From a virus, in IMG/VR virus record IMGVR_UViG_3300017786_000003, positions 1 to 64,000 of that record: DNA of 64,000 bases; one strand, written 5' to 3'. A model generated the notes under the pieces. The model searched no databases and had not been told where the DNA came from. It saw nothing but the letters and a program-made list of their open reading frames with translations. A program made the position numbers and the translations under genes. Within the stretch, counting starts at the first letter, position 1. The number at the start of each line of letters is the position of its first letter. Of this stretch, positions 8,439 through 18,506 are shown in pieces.

Positions 8439-10058
8439 CTAGAATGATCCTCCTGTTACAGGGTTTCTCATTACAATTTTAAGAACTTTAGTTGGATCCT
8501 TAACCCATATAGCTGGCATGGTTTGAGTCATATATACTCTATACCCATTGAACTGTCCTGTAGAAGCAAATCCTTGAGTTCTTCCCATGTAGTCCATAGT
8601 ACCATTTTGGTAGAACCACTTAAGTTGATTATCCCAAGAAAGTTTTAACAAGTGAATGTTATCATTTCCTTCATCAGTTACGTCAAAGATGATAAAACTA
8701 AATGAACTTAATGGTCTTCCATCAATTAATGGATTCTCAATATCATTAGTATTTAGATTATCAAATGCTGGATTTAATACAAATTTTACATTAGCTAAGA
8801 AAGGAATAGTAAAGCTTGTGTAAGCAAAACCATAATCTAAGTCCATTCCTGAACCAGATACTGCTCCAATCTCAGAAGCGTTTTGTACTAGACCTGAACC
8901 ATACACTTCATCAGCAATTGCTTTGTTGATAAGTTGCATACCACCAATACCTGTTTGTACAACAAGTGATCTTTGTGGGTCTGGCCCTTTAAATTCTACT
9001 TTACCTTGATAGAAGTTGTAAAGTTCAGATTTAAACATGTCAAGTGTAAATGATGACTTGTTATAAACTCTCTTAAATGAGTTATCTAACTGTGACCATA
9101 AACCAACAGATAATCTAATATCATCCGGTCCATCTTGTTTAATTCTACCACCTTTACCCCACATTAGGTAAGTTTCAATATCCGTTGCAATTTTAGATAA
9201 GTGAGCTGCTTCCATATTTGTAATGAAAGTTCTTGTTAGAGTTCCATTCTCAAATGCTTCTCTAGCACCTGCTTTACCCATAGTTGCTACTAACCCTTCA
9301 ATACTTGGTACTGATGGATTGTTTGGATCATTATCAAAATTTCTCCATATTTCAGTTACAGGTACTGTACCATCAGCGTTTAATCCACCTTTGATCATTA
9401 AGTCTGCTCTTGAAGAAATTGAATAGTGTACGTGAGCTTCAGCTCCTCCTACATAATTGTAGAATTCACGGAAACCAGAACCTGTCTCAATATCAGAGAA
9501 TCTTTCTCCATACTCACCTCTAGCAGAACCTTTTCTAAAGTACTTAGTTCCTTTTGCTAAATATTTGTTATCTAAGAAAGCTGTGTTATTATTGTTAACT
9601 AATTGAACAGTGTAAATGAATCCATCACCTGCAGGAATAATATCAGCTGCTGTAATGTATAATTCAAGACCATTATACTTATCATAAGTAATAATGTCAC
9701 CATGTCCAAAAGTCCTCTTGTTGATTTTTATCTGAAACGTAGTTCCATCCACACCCTTACTTGCATTAGCAGAATCTAAGTCTACTACAATGTAAGGTAA
9801 ATCTTGTGCAATAGGAGTTTGCCATTTGTACTCACCACGTGCATTATCCACCATGATTGTATTCTTTCCACCAAATGAAGCCATCTGATATAAAGGCATT
9901 TCCACTTTTTGTGTCATTGCCCATAAATCAATAGGTCCCATATCCATTGGCTCAGGATTACCAAGCATTTGGGTAAGGTGATAAGAATCAACATGTGAAC
10001 TAGCTTTGTAGCTTGTATCTCTTAGGAAAATCCCATTATTTAATACTGGAGTTGCCAT
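8439..10058 (-). CDS. major capsid protein
   Basis: 539 residues, within the size range of HK97-fold capsid proteins of crAss-like and related phages. It starts MATPVLNNGIFLRDTSY and has no signal peptide, membrane segment or coiled coil. Mixed alpha/beta composition runs throughout, with a long helical region near residues 270-310 that could be the spine helix. The order terminase, portal, acidic coiled-coil protein, this gene is the classic packaging-to-capsid order. The strong terminator behind it and the GroES-like gene in the module support the assignment. I see no single diagnostic motif, so the call rests on length, composition and order. Confidence 0.75.
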   Translation of the reverse strand: MATPVLNNGIFLRDTSYKASSHVDSYHLTQMLGNPEPMDMGPIDLWAMTQKVEMPLYQMASFGGKNTIMVDNARGEYKWQTPIAQDLPYIVVDLDSANASKGVDGTTFQIKINKRTFGHGDIITYDKYNGLELYITAADIIPAGDGFIYTVQLVNNNNTAFLDNKYLAKGTKYFRKGSARGEYGERFSDIETGSGFREFYNYVGGAEAHVHYSISSRADLMIKGGLNADGTVPVTEIWRNFDNDPNNPSVPSIEGLVATMGKAGAREAFENGTLTRTFITNMEAAHLSKIATDIETYLMWGKGGRIKQDGPDDIRLSVGLWSQLDNSFKRVYNKSSFTLDMFKSELYNFYQGKVEFKGPDPQRSLVVQTGIGGMQLINKAIADEVYGSGLVQNASEIGAVSGSGMDLDYGFAYTSFTIPFLANVKFVLNPAFDNLNTNDIENPLIDGRPLSSFSFIIFDVTDEGNDNIHLLKLSWDNQLKWFYQNGTMDYMGRTQGFASTGQFNGYRVYMTQTMPAIWVKDPTKVLKIVMRNPVTGGSF

Positions 10059-10112
10059 AATTGTTCTTGTTTTTAAATTTAGTTAATAATTGATTATATT
10101 TAATTTTCGTAA

Positions 10113-11414
10113 TTAAATGCGTTTAAATATGTTGTTTGCTCTTGGTAGTTTTCTTTTGGTAGATTTTTTACTTGAATCATTAGCTTTTTGTACTCCTAGA
10201 GAATTACCTCCTGTATTAGCTTGTTCAGTCTTTAATTTTCTTACCGTTTTTTCTACATTTTTTTGAGCACCCTTATCCATTATCTTTGCTTTGTAACCTT
10301 CTGGATCTTGTAAGAGCCATAAAGCTTCTGATATCAATGAATAATTAGGTTCAACAAATTGATATTTTTCTAATAAATGTCCTAGCAAGTTTGTGTTTTT
10401 ACCACTAACTGATGGATATGATGGTGACACTAATCCATTGTATAACATTGCTTGGGTCTTTTTATCTACTTTGATATCTCCTAACTTACCTTCTTTAAGA
10501 GTATCATATACACTTTTCATATATGTTTTAGATGCTTGTTCTTGTTGTTTCTTTTTTAACTCTTGTTCTCTAAGTTTTTGAGCAACAACTTTTTCTTTCA
10601 TCTTATCTAATTTAGGTTTAAACTTTGAAGCTTGTTGTTCTAGCTTACCTAAATCTTTCCATATTTCTATTTCTTCTTGAATCTCTTCTGCATTACCATA
10701 TCCAGTAGCTTGAAGATATTCACTTATAATTTTTTCTTGATCAGTCTCTAGTTTAATATTTAGATCTTTTGTTTGCTCAACTTGACCTAATGTAGTAAAC
10801 AAACCTTTCAAGTCTTTACCACCATCAGCTACATACTTTGCAGCTATTTGTAATTCTTGTGGTAAACTCTGAAAAAATTGTTTTGGAGTTTCACTTCTAA
10901 CTTGTCTAGCTTTTTCATCTAGGTTAGCTTGTATTAACTCTTCCCAATCTTTTGCACTATATTCTTCTAAACTTTTATCATCATCAAAAGGTACAATCTT
11001 ATCATCTTTAATAAGTTTTTCAAATACATCACTTATACCAGATATTTTCTTTCTACCTCTTGTTTCTTTCTTTTCATCTTCTTCAGTTACTTCATCTAAT
11101 GAATCAATAACTTCATCAATGTTTACTTCTTCTTTTTTGGTTTCTTCTACTTCTACTTCTGTTTTATCTTCAGGAGTATCTGTTACCTCTGTCTTTTCTT
11201 CTACCTTAGCATTTAGATCATCTTTATCATCTACATCTGGGTCAGCAAAAGACATATCTGCCTTTTTATTTATGCCTGAAAAAATATTTTTAGGCTTAGC
11301 ATTATCATCTTGAATCATATCAGCACCACTTGGAGCAGCATTGAATATTTCATCTAAGTTAACGTCTACTTTTTCAACGTTACTTTTAACCGTTGGGGTT
11401 TGTGTTTCACTCAT
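10113..11414 (-). CDS. putative scaffolding protein
   Basis: 433 residues. The first 130 or so are highly acidic (long Glu/Asp/Lys/Thr runs, apparently disordered). A helical part follows with coiled-coil segments (about 225-320, very rich in Glu, Lys and Gln). The C-terminal tail is basic and ends KRKLPRANNIFKRI. An acidic disordered N-terminus with a coiled-coil core and a basic C-terminal capsid-binding tail is the usual make-up of scaffolds. It lies exactly between portal and capsid. No protease domain is visible. Confidence 0.65.
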   Translation of the reverse strand: MSETQTPTVKSNVEKVDVNLDEIFNAAPSGADMIQDDNAKPKNIFSGINKKADMSFADPDVDDKDDLNAKVEEKTEVTDTPEDKTEVEVEETKKEEVNIDEVIDSLDEVTEEDEKKETRGRKKISGISDVFEKLIKDDKIVPFDDDKSLEEYSAKDWEELIQANLDEKARQVRSETPKQFFQSLPQELQIAAKYVADGGKDLKGLFTTLGQVEQTKDLNIKLETDQEKIISEYLQATGYGNAEEIQEEIEIWKDLGKLEQQASKFKPKLDKMKEKVVAQKLREQELKKKQQEQASKTYMKSVYDTLKEGKLGDIKVDKKTQAMLYNGLVSPSYPSVSGKNTNLLGHLLEKYQFVEPNYSLISEALWLLQDPEGYKAKIMDKGAQKNVEKTVRKLKTEQANTGGNSLGVQKANDSSKKSTKRKLPRANNIFKRI

Positions 11415-11532
11415 AATATTTGTTGGTTTTTAATATTAAACTTCTTACATTAATAATATAACAAATGTTTATCAATATAAACTTATAATATTTGTAAAAT
11501 TTTAAACTTTTTTAGCAGTATATAGCTAACGC

Positions 11533-14283
11533 CTATTTTTTATCTTTAGGTTTTTGAGAATCATACTTATTCTTGTTCTCTTTGGCAATTTGAAGTTTAG
11601 TGTCAGCTATTTCTTTTTGAGCATTAATTTTTTCTCTTTCTACTTGTAGTCTATTAGTCTCCATAGTAGCTTTGGTAGTATTTTGCTCACGCTTCATGTC
11701 CATTTGTTCTCTATACTGAGTAGACTCTCTAATACCCTTCATAACATCTTGATAATCAGACTGCTGATTTTGATTTAAATCAACCATAGATCCATATCCA
11801 GCAGATCTTATTTCTGCTAATAATACATCATTCTTTCTGTCCTTCTCTTTTTCTGCCATTTCTACTTGAAGTTTTTGTTGCTCTTCTTGTGCCTTAGCTT
11901 GTAGTTGTTGCTCTTGCATCTGACGTTGTTGCTGCATTTCCTGCTCTCTTTGTGCTTGAATTCTTGTTTCAGAATCTTTAAGGATATCTGATACTTCTGC
12001 AATAGAGTCAGCTTTAACAATATTACCTAGTTCATAAATACTTGCACCAGTAGTATTATTTGTAAGAGCCATTTGTTTAAGATTTTCTAATATAGCTCTA
12101 TGATTAGTTTTAGTAGTTGCAAATACATTAAAATCTCTAAGTAATAGATCAGTACCATTAATGGTAAAATTAACCTTCTCAGCCTCTGTAGATATGTATT
12201 GCAGTCTTATACTTGGATTATTACTGTAATAAAATTGAGCTAAGTCAGTTCTCATCTGATGTACTCTTGGCATTAAATGATCTGAATGCTGAACAAAGTA
12301 CATTTCTGTTTGTGCATAAGACTGTTGCATAGCTTGAACTACACCTGTAGCTGTTTGAGCTGATACAGCACCACCTAAACGTTGTGGATTAATTCCTATA
12401 GCATCAAAACATTGTTGTTTAAAATAATTAGCAAGTTGAATTCTAGACATTAATCTATTAGTCTGCTCCATATTAAGAGTTTGATAATGATTAAAGTTAG
12501 TAGCATTCTCAGTATTAGTAATTGAAGTATCTAAAGGTAACATTTGAAAATCTTTCATTGCTACCCATGCTTTAGCATAATTATTTTTACCCCAGTCTTC
12601 TCCCATTGAGTGACGTGGTAAAGCATTTTGATCAAACATTATTACTGTTCCTAATTCATCTATTAGAATGTCTGCAATTTGGTTATTAACCATATTGTAT
12701 CCAACTTGATAAGCTTTCATCAAATCAACCAAAGAAGTTGATCTAGTATTTCTATCAGAAAATACTCTACCTTCTACAGGAAGTTTACATCCATAAAGTG
12801 TATTATTTCCTTTAAATTGAAATGGTAATCTACCAGGTTTAGTTCTATTAATGCCTATATAAATTGGATTAATATTATCACCCATAGTAGATCTCCACAT
12901 AGCAGGTAAATTTGGACCTATCTTAACACCACCCCATACTTCATTAATCCATATCCAATCAATATGTTCTCCTGCTAATAAATTTTCTTTTGTTTTTTGT
13001 TTAAAAATAGAAGTATCATACATTGCCTTTTTAGTAATCTTAAAGGTTTCATCAACTATTTCTTGCGTTACTTCACCATCATCTTCAATCTTAGTAAGAT
13101 GTCCAACTCTTCTTTGTGTCTTCCAATATATAGTAGCTACTCTTAGTAGGTTACCTTCTCCCCACATAGAAACATCTTCATTTTCATCAAGGATTTGACT
13201 TAGTATATCACCACCTCTAGCAGGATCATTCCAATAGTTACTAGTAAATTGTCTATAAGCTAAACCAGGCATGTTTGTATTCCATTCATGAGATCTAGTA
13301 GGATCATAATATGCTCCATCATTTTGGTATCCATTTACCTGATATTGTGCTGATCTTGCAGGATATATTTTTTGTAATGACTTAAGTTGTTTTTCATCCA
13401 TTAAATATCCATATCTATCTACTGCATCTGAAACCGTCATTAAATCTACCTTACCTACATAGTTTGAATCTGCTATGTATCTTTGATCTGGTGACTTTTG
13501 ATAGAAGGTTAATACAGGATTCCATAGCTCTACATCATAGTCATCTTCTAACATACGGAAATGCCAGAATTCTCTATCTGCTATAAGCATATCTCTAAAT
13601 CCTCTTTCTTCTAGTTCTTGCATTCTGAATCTTTCTTCATCTACTGCAAGTTGGTGTGATGCCCACTCCTCTACCATACTCCTATATGACTTACTAAAGA
13701 AGTCTTCTATTTCTGGTAATGATTTTATATTTTGAGGAGATAATTGTTGTTGTGCTTCTTCTGATGATGGATCCATACCCATTTCAATCATCTTTAAAAC
13801 TAACTGAGATTCTGCTTCTGCTAAAAGTGATTCTTCAATTTGCATTCTTTTTTGTTCTAACATCTCATTATAAGATGCATCATCAACAGCTCTAAATTGT
13901 ACTTTAGAATATCTTTTTGCAAACTCTCCTGTAAGTACGTTAATAACATTAGGTACAATAGGATAAAACTTTAACTCTAATGCAGAATCATTTTCTTTAG
14001 TTAATACATCCTTTAAATCTTTGTAGTCATTATCTGGCTCTACAATATAATCAGACTTATCTATAATACCTTTAGCAAGTTTATAATTCTTTAATAGTCT
14101 TCTAGAATTAACACGTAAAAATTCAATACCTTGCAACTCTAACCAATCTAAGTTCCAGGCTGCCCAGTCATCTGTTTTTTTGGAATATGGTAAAAATTGA
14201 ATAGGCTGTGTTAAGCTGGAAAATGTATCTCCACTTTCTGCTTTTGCACCATTCTTAAGTTGCATTGCATTTAATACTCTCAT
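11533..14283 (-). CDS. portal protein
   Basis: 916 residues, longer than usual. The N-terminal two thirds carry portal-like features: FYPIVPNVINVLTGEFAKRY near residue 105, a region around the predicted clip, and an ADILIDELGTV-containing stretch. A long Gln/Glu/Lys-rich helical C-terminus follows (about residues 770-916), probably a coiled-coil barrel or crown. Its ATG abuts the terminase stop (TAGATG), so the two are translationally coupled. The product would form the dodecameric DNA gate. Assignment rests on order, length and resemblance to crAss-type portals. The 117-base gap behind it (11415-11532) is AT-rich with no clear signal. Confidence 0.75.
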   Translation of the reverse strand: MRVLNAMQLKNGAKAESGDTFSSLTQPIQFLPYSKKTDDWAAWNLDWLELQGIEFLRVNSRRLLKNYKLAKGIIDKSDYIVEPDNDYKDLKDVLTKENDSALELKFYPIVPNVINVLTGEFAKRYSKVQFRAVDDASYNEMLEQKRMQIEESLLAEAESQLVLKMIEMGMDPSSEEAQQQLSPQNIKSLPEIEDFFSKSYRSMVEEWASHQLAVDEERFRMQELEERGFRDMLIADREFWHFRMLEDDYDVELWNPVLTFYQKSPDQRYIADSNYVGKVDLMTVSDAVDRYGYLMDEKQLKSLQKIYPARSAQYQVNGYQNDGAYYDPTRSHEWNTNMPGLAYRQFTSNYWNDPARGGDILSQILDENEDVSMWGEGNLLRVATIYWKTQRRVGHLTKIEDDGEVTQEIVDETFKITKKAMYDTSIFKQKTKENLLAGEHIDWIWINEVWGGVKIGPNLPAMWRSTMGDNINPIYIGINRTKPGRLPFQFKGNNTLYGCKLPVEGRVFSDRNTRSTSLVDLMKAYQVGYNMVNNQIADILIDELGTVIMFDQNALPRHSMGEDWGKNNYAKAWVAMKDFQMLPLDTSITNTENATNFNHYQTLNMEQTNRLMSRIQLANYFKQQCFDAIGINPQRLGGAVSAQTATGVVQAMQQSYAQTEMYFVQHSDHLMPRVHQMRTDLAQFYYSNNPSIRLQYISTEAEKVNFTINGTDLLLRDFNVFATTKTNHRAILENLKQMALTNNTTGASIYELGNIVKADSIAEVSDILKDSETRIQAQREQEMQQQRQMQEQQLQAKAQEEQQKLQVEMAEKEKDRKNDVLLAEIRSAGYGSMVDLNQNQQSDYQDVMKGIRESTQYREQMDMKREQNTTKATMETNRLQVEREKINAQKEIADTKLQIAKENKNKYDSQKPKDKK

Positions 14284-16458
14284 CTATTTATAATTTTTAA
14301 AGCCAGATCTTCTAATTGACCCTTTTCTACGGCCAAGATTTTTGAACGGACTATACTTTAATTTACTTATTTTTTCTGAGTTTACCAAGGAATTATCCTC
14401 TGATTCACGTCTTTTGGAATATCCTCTATTTGATTGTTGTATTTTGACAAATGCAATTAATGCACCAAAAGTCACCAATCTATCTACGTTTAATCCAGGA
14501 TGATAAGCTAACATTTCTTTTAATAACATTTGATCAGGAATCCTTTCTACACCTAAAACCTGTGTTGTTACAGCACCAGTCACATCAGTCTCTTCATCAA
14601 TTACTTCTCTTAAAAATTCTATTGCATATGATATTAAATGACTTTTAAATAATGTTCCCGTATTTTTCCAACCATATTCTTGATACACTGTTCTGTTTGA
14701 ACCTAAATCTTTTAAAAATAATATTTGTTGTTTAGGTACTAAATACTTTTGTTTTTTTCTAGCAATCATATGCTGAATAAATAATGATATGTTATTTTCA
14801 ACAATAGTCCATGCATTATACCACTCTATTAATAGTTCTAATCTTTCATGAGTTTTATTTATATCATCAAATCTACCACACCAAGCTGCTACTATTTTAT
14901 CTCTTTCTATAAATTGTTCTACATCACCAGCTTCATTAGTTCTTGTAACTTCTGTTGCATTCTTATAAATATAGATACTACATAAAGAATCAGATGTTGT
15001 TGTTTTACCTTCTGACACAGGGTCAATAGAACCATAGTATGCACCAAATTGAGGATTAGGTACAGGTCTTTCCCATACAACTATAGATCCAGTTTTATCT
15101 TGTTGTTTTTTATCTACTGGAAAAGAACTGATGGGTAATTTATTTGTTCTTTTAGCTATAATGCCTGACTGATCTCTATCTAAATCAATCAACTCATAAG
15201 GATATTTTTTTTCTTCTATGCTTTTTAATTGTTTAGTTATTATACCTTGAGGAAAAATTGATTCTTTTCTATATGCAAAAGCTTCAGCAATATTTAAAGG
15301 TTTCTGAGATATTCTTAATTGAAATTGTTCTCCACTTAATTCATTCTTCCATCTTGCTCTTTCTAGGTGAATTGCTTCAATAGCTTCTTCAATAAGACTA
15401 TTGCCATATTTATCAATATAAGGGGGCATAGACCACTGTTCAGGAATAAATAGTCCTGCCATACCAATAGTACCATCAGCGTCCAGTAAATTAGTTTCTA
15501 CTGCATATATATCATTTGCTCCTGGTTGAAGAATCATTTCCTTTAATGGATTACATTGTTCTAAATCACCCACTGATCCTGCTGCAATAAACATTCCTGT
15601 AGTTACCATACCAGATGACATTGCAGGACGTAAATATTCATATGTCTGCATCATGTTTTTAGCAATACCAGCTTCCTCATGAAAAAAGTAAGTACAAGGT
15701 CCACCAACACCTGTTGTTGCATTCTTTTCAAAAGATGCACCTTGTATTTTAGATTTAAGTCCTCTAGATGTTTTTCTATTATTAACCTTGACTTCAATCT
15801 GCTGTTGCCATAGTAATACTTTTTCTGGATTACTTGGTCTATACCAAGCAGTATGCTCATTTAAAAATGTTTTGTATTCTTCTAAAAACTTCCAAGATCC
15901 CTTGTCATTAATATAATCTTTTAGTGAAGCTCCTATTTTACAAATAGATCCTTCTTCAAACCAATATTGGTTTATAATTTTACCCATATGGAAGTATGAA
16001 GATGCTATCTGTCTTTTTTTAAGTATAGCTGAGTGTTGATTATTTAGCTCTGCTAATAACTCATATAAAGCCATATGATATTGTGCATCCCGCACTTTAG
16101 CAAATCCGTAATGTTTTTCTTCTTTATCAAATATTGGTAAGAAGTTTAACCACATGTAATAATCTCTAGTTAAATACCATACATGTTCATCATGTTTAAA
16201 TATTACACCAGTCCTACATTTATTTTTTTGATCTTCCCAATATGAAGTAAAATCTTTTGATCTAAAAGGTTTATTACAATAAAAACCTTGTTCATTAAAT
16301 ATTCTAGCTTGTTCATTAAAAAGTAAAGCTGTTTCATTAAACTTATATTCTCCTGGTTCTTTAAACAAATTAAATATAAATTCTTGAAAAGCCTCTTCAG
16401 TAGAAAATTCTGTAGTAGACCATTGTCCTGCTTCATATGTAGGTATGATTCTACTCAT
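14284..16458 (-). CDS. terL: terminase large subunit
   Basis: 724 residues, the motor ATPase and nuclease that packages DNA. A P-loop-like segment KKRQIASSY near residue 146 lacks the usual GKS/GKT. The Walker B candidate YFFHEEAG lies near residue 260, and the coupling-type segment TGMFIAAGSVGDLE follows near residue 287. The nuclease half shows GSIDPVSEG (acidic residue 1, near 475), a WTIVENN segment, and a final Asp near 690. It overlaps the GroES-like gene by 8 bases and abuts the portal. The C-terminus is basic (GRRKGSIRRSGFKNYK). No small terminase subunit was identified with confidence. Confidence 0.85.
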   Translation of the reverse strand: MSRIIPTYEAGQWSTTEFSTEEAFQEFIFNLFKEPGEYKFNETALLFNEQARIFNEQGFYCNKPFRSKDFTSYWEDQKNKCRTGVIFKHDEHVWYLTRDYYMWLNFLPIFDKEEKHYGFAKVRDAQYHMALYELLAELNNQHSAILKKRQIASSYFHMGKIINQYWFEEGSICKIGASLKDYINDKGSWKFLEEYKTFLNEHTAWYRPSNPEKVLLWQQQIEVKVNNRKTSRGLKSKIQGASFEKNATTGVGGPCTYFFHEEAGIAKNMMQTYEYLRPAMSSGMVTTGMFIAAGSVGDLEQCNPLKEMILQPGANDIYAVETNLLDADGTIGMAGLFIPEQWSMPPYIDKYGNSLIEEAIEAIHLERARWKNELSGEQFQLRISQKPLNIAEAFAYRKESIFPQGIITKQLKSIEEKKYPYELIDLDRDQSGIIAKRTNKLPISSFPVDKKQQDKTGSIVVWERPVPNPQFGAYYGSIDPVSEGKTTTSDSLCSIYIYKNATEVTRTNEAGDVEQFIERDKIVAAWCGRFDDINKTHERLELLIEWYNAWTIVENNISLFIQHMIARKKQKYLVPKQQILFLKDLGSNRTVYQEYGWKNTGTLFKSHLISYAIEFLREVIDEETDVTGAVTTQVLGVERIPDQMLLKEMLAYHPGLNVDRLVTFGALIAFVKIQQSNRGYSKRRESEDNSLVNSEKISKLKYSPFKNLGRRKGSIRRSGFKNYK

Positions 16459-16726
16459 ATCTAATTATTGCAAAAACATCACCCTGATTTAGCAATAAAT
16501 GTTCTACACCCTCATGCTCCATTTTAGTTGGCATAGCATGATCAGCATATTGTACTTCATCTCCTATTTTTATTTCTTCTACCTCAGCACCTATTCCAAC
16601 AACAGTTCCTTTAAATTCTTTTTTTTGAGCTACCTCTGGAATAATAATTCCTGAAGCTGTTTTAGTTATTGATGCTTTGCGTTTAATTAAGATTCTTTTA
16701 CCTACTGGTATTACAACTTGTTTCAT
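16451..16726 (-). CDS. GroES-like (Cpn10) co-chaperonin
   Basis: 91 residues covering the whole Cpn10 fold. It starts with PVGKRILIKR, has a Thr/Ser/Ala-rich mobile loop followed by SGIIIPEVAQ (about 22-34), then KGTVVGIGAEVEEIKIGDEV (about 39-58), and ends in LLLNQGDVFAIIRYE. These match the conserved positions of bacterial GroES and phage T4 Gp31-type caps. It probably works with host GroEL to fold the capsid or another large protein. It is translated in overlap with terminase. No GroEL gene is present in the window. Confidence 0.85.
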   Translation of the reverse strand: MKQVVIPVGKRILIKRKASITKTASGIIIPEVAQKKEFKGTVVGIGAEVEEIKIGDEVQYADHAMPTKMEHEGVEHLLLNQGDVFAIIRYE

Positions 16727-16743
16727 ATTATTTTATTATTGGT

Positions 16744-17262
16744 TTATAATTGGTCATAAGCTAATCCCGCACCACCACGTACAGAGCTTTCTTGTTCCTG
16801 TCTCATATCTGTATATGCACCTTTGTATGACTGTCTTATCTGCTCAAACTTAGCAGCAGCGTTAATCATAGAGTTCATATTACCGTCTCTACCATGCTCT
16901 ATAGGAGTTACCTCCATATATTTAGCCAATCTATCTAACATAGCTTTAATACCTACATATGCTCTGTAAGTTGGTGTTTCATACATTGTTTTACACATAT
17001 CTAATGCATACCTAATTTTACTATCTTCTGGTGATTCTTCTAACTGTATCTCCTCTATTATAATATCTTCTTTTTCATGTTCAGGTAAATTAAAAAAAGG
17101 ATTTAAATCAGGATTTGGACAAGTCATATAAAACAAATATTGATAAACTTGCATATGTGTATCTGGATATTCATCCATTATTTTTTTAAGAAATGGTAAA
17201 GTGTAACAATGCTCTGTTATAACTACCTTACTGTTTTGTATATCAAATAATTTTACTATCAT
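16744..17262 (-). CDS. conserved packaging-module protein, unknown function
   Basis: 172 residues, helical and acidic in the middle (about residues 60-80). The C-terminal third is Gln/Arg/Glu-rich and flexible (QESSVRGGAGLAYDQL). It lies directly upstream of the GroES-like and terminase genes and overlaps the next gene by 4 bases (ATGA). Size and position would allow a small terminase subunit, but I see no helix-turn-helix, so this is only a possibility. Confidence 0.6.
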   Translation of the reverse strand: MIVKLFDIQNSKVVITEHCYTLPFLKKIMDEYPDTHMQVYQYLFYMTCPNPDLNPFFNLPEHEKEDIIIEEIQLEESPEDSKIRYALDMCKTMYETPTYRAYVGIKAMLDRLAKYMEVTPIEHGRDGNMNSMINAAAKFEQIRQSYKGAYTDMRQEQESSVRGGAGLAYDQL

Positions 17263-17588
17263 GAGTCAGAACATAAATCATTACAGTCAATTCCATCTAA
17301 TATTGTTTTTATAGAAGCATATGACTCTGTTACATATATTGGTAATGCAACACCACTTATAATAAGAACTCTACATTCATTTGAAAATTCATTTAGTTGA
17401 TTATCAAAAAATTTCCCTACACTTAGTATTTTAGTAACATCAATATATATATCAGCTGTTCTATTATATGACATTGGTAGTAGTTTATTATTAGCATCTC
17501 TTGCAGGTAACTCATTTTCCATTTGCATATATGGATATACTTGTGTAAATGTTCTAAAGTCTGGAGTAAATATTGGAATTTTAGCCAT
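17259..17588 (-). CDS. hypothetical protein in packaging operon
   Basis: 109 residues, beta-rich, no membrane segment, ending in a Cys/Asp/Ser-rich tail (CNDLCSDS). It shares a 4-base overlap with the next gene and a 5-base spacer with the nuclease gene. A segment ECRVLIISGVALPIYV suggests a small folded domain. Not recognised. Confidence 0.6.
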   Translation of the reverse strand: MAKIPIFTPDFRTFTQVYPYMQMENELPARDANNKLLPMSYNRTADIYIDVTKILSVGKFFDNQLNEFSNECRVLIISGVALPIYVTESYASIKTILDGIDCNDLCSDS

Positions 17589-17593
17589 AGTTT

Positions 17594-18412
17594 TTAATTT
17601 TTAGAATTATCTTTTAACCACATTACAATAGATCTTACTTCATCTTTTAAATATGGTAGTTCATACATTTTTATATTTTCTAATACTGGTTCACCATCAA
17701 CATGTTCATTAATTGGATAACCATTAGTATCTTCACCAATCTGCTTAAATTTGACATGCTGTATTGTTAGCTTACCAATCTTAAGTTTAGGGTTGTGCTT
17801 TTTAATAATATACGCATAAATACTGAGTTGTAAGTTATAATGATTTAAATTACAATCATCTAAATGATTTACAGGCCTATACATTTTATTAGTTATTCCT
17901 TCCCAATTAGTAAAACCTTTAGTTTTAATTTCTTTATTTGTCTTATAATCAGTTATATTTATGTAACCATTTACTACTTCAACTAAATCTGCTTGTCCAC
18001 ATAAACCCAATGATTTTAAATAAACTAAATGTTCAGGATATACACCTTCTTCTAGTTTTTGTACTGGTGCTAATTTTATTCCATCATCATCCACTAATGG
18101 TTTAATAATTGGAACCTCAACACCATGTCTACCAATAGTCTTAAGATCTAACATATCAGTTTCTCTTTGGTTATGATACCAATTACCTAATTTAATTGCT
18201 CTTTCAGTTTCCCCATCCCATGCAGAAATAATTTCTTTGGGTGTCATCCCATACCATTTAGATCTTTTATTCTTAGATGATTTAACTGCCTGACCATCTC
18301 TATCAAACTTAGGTTTAAATTTAGCAATAAATGAGGTAACACTTAACCAATTAATTTTATCTTGATCTATGCTTTCATATACATGACCTTCTTCTTTAAA
18401 TCTTATTGCCAT
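17594..18412 (-). CDS. PD-(D/E)XK nuclease (RecB/Cas4-like)
   Basis: 272 residues. The core motifs are visible: GQADLVEV (about 138-145), then ITDYKTNKEI (D and K of the ExK-type active site, about 152-161), then HYNLQLSIYAYII (the QxxxY motif, about 190-202). This arrangement defines the RecB/Cas4/lambda-exonuclease-like PD-(D/E)XK group. It sits in the virion and packaging operon rather than with the replication genes, so it could act in DNA maturation, host-DNA degradation or recombination. A second member of the superfamily is encoded at 42465-43460. Confidence 0.75.
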   Translation of the reverse strand: MAIRFKEEGHVYESIDQDKINWLSVTSFIAKFKPKFDRDGQAVKSSKNKRSKWYGMTPKEIISAWDGETERAIKLGNWYHNQRETDMLDLKTIGRHGVEVPIIKPLVDDDGIKLAPVQKLEEGVYPEHLVYLKSLGLCGQADLVEVVNGYINITDYKTNKEIKTKGFTNWEGITNKMYRPVNHLDDCNLNHYNLQLSIYAYIIKKHNPKLKIGKLTIQHVKFKQIGEDTNGYPINEHVDGEPVLENIKMYELPYLKDEVRSIVMWLKDNSKN

Positions 18413-18506
18413 GACATTCAGTTGTTAAATTATAAGTATCTGTTGTACACCATATTACAACTAAATTAGCTGAAACATCTGTATCACTGTTTATTAAATT
18501 ATTCAT
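18396..18506 (-). CDS. possible small coupled ORF (36 aa)
   Basis: The ATG at 18506 lies inside the end of the upstream gene (GATGAATAA), and the TAA at 18398-18396 lies 17 bases into the nuclease gene. It fills an otherwise empty 86-base gap. The peptide (MNNLINSDTDVSANLVV...) has no recognisable motif. Overlaps at both ends argue for real coupling, but chance is possible. Confidence 0.35.
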   Translation of the reverse strand: MNNLINSDTDVSANLVVIWCTTDTYNLTTECHGNKI

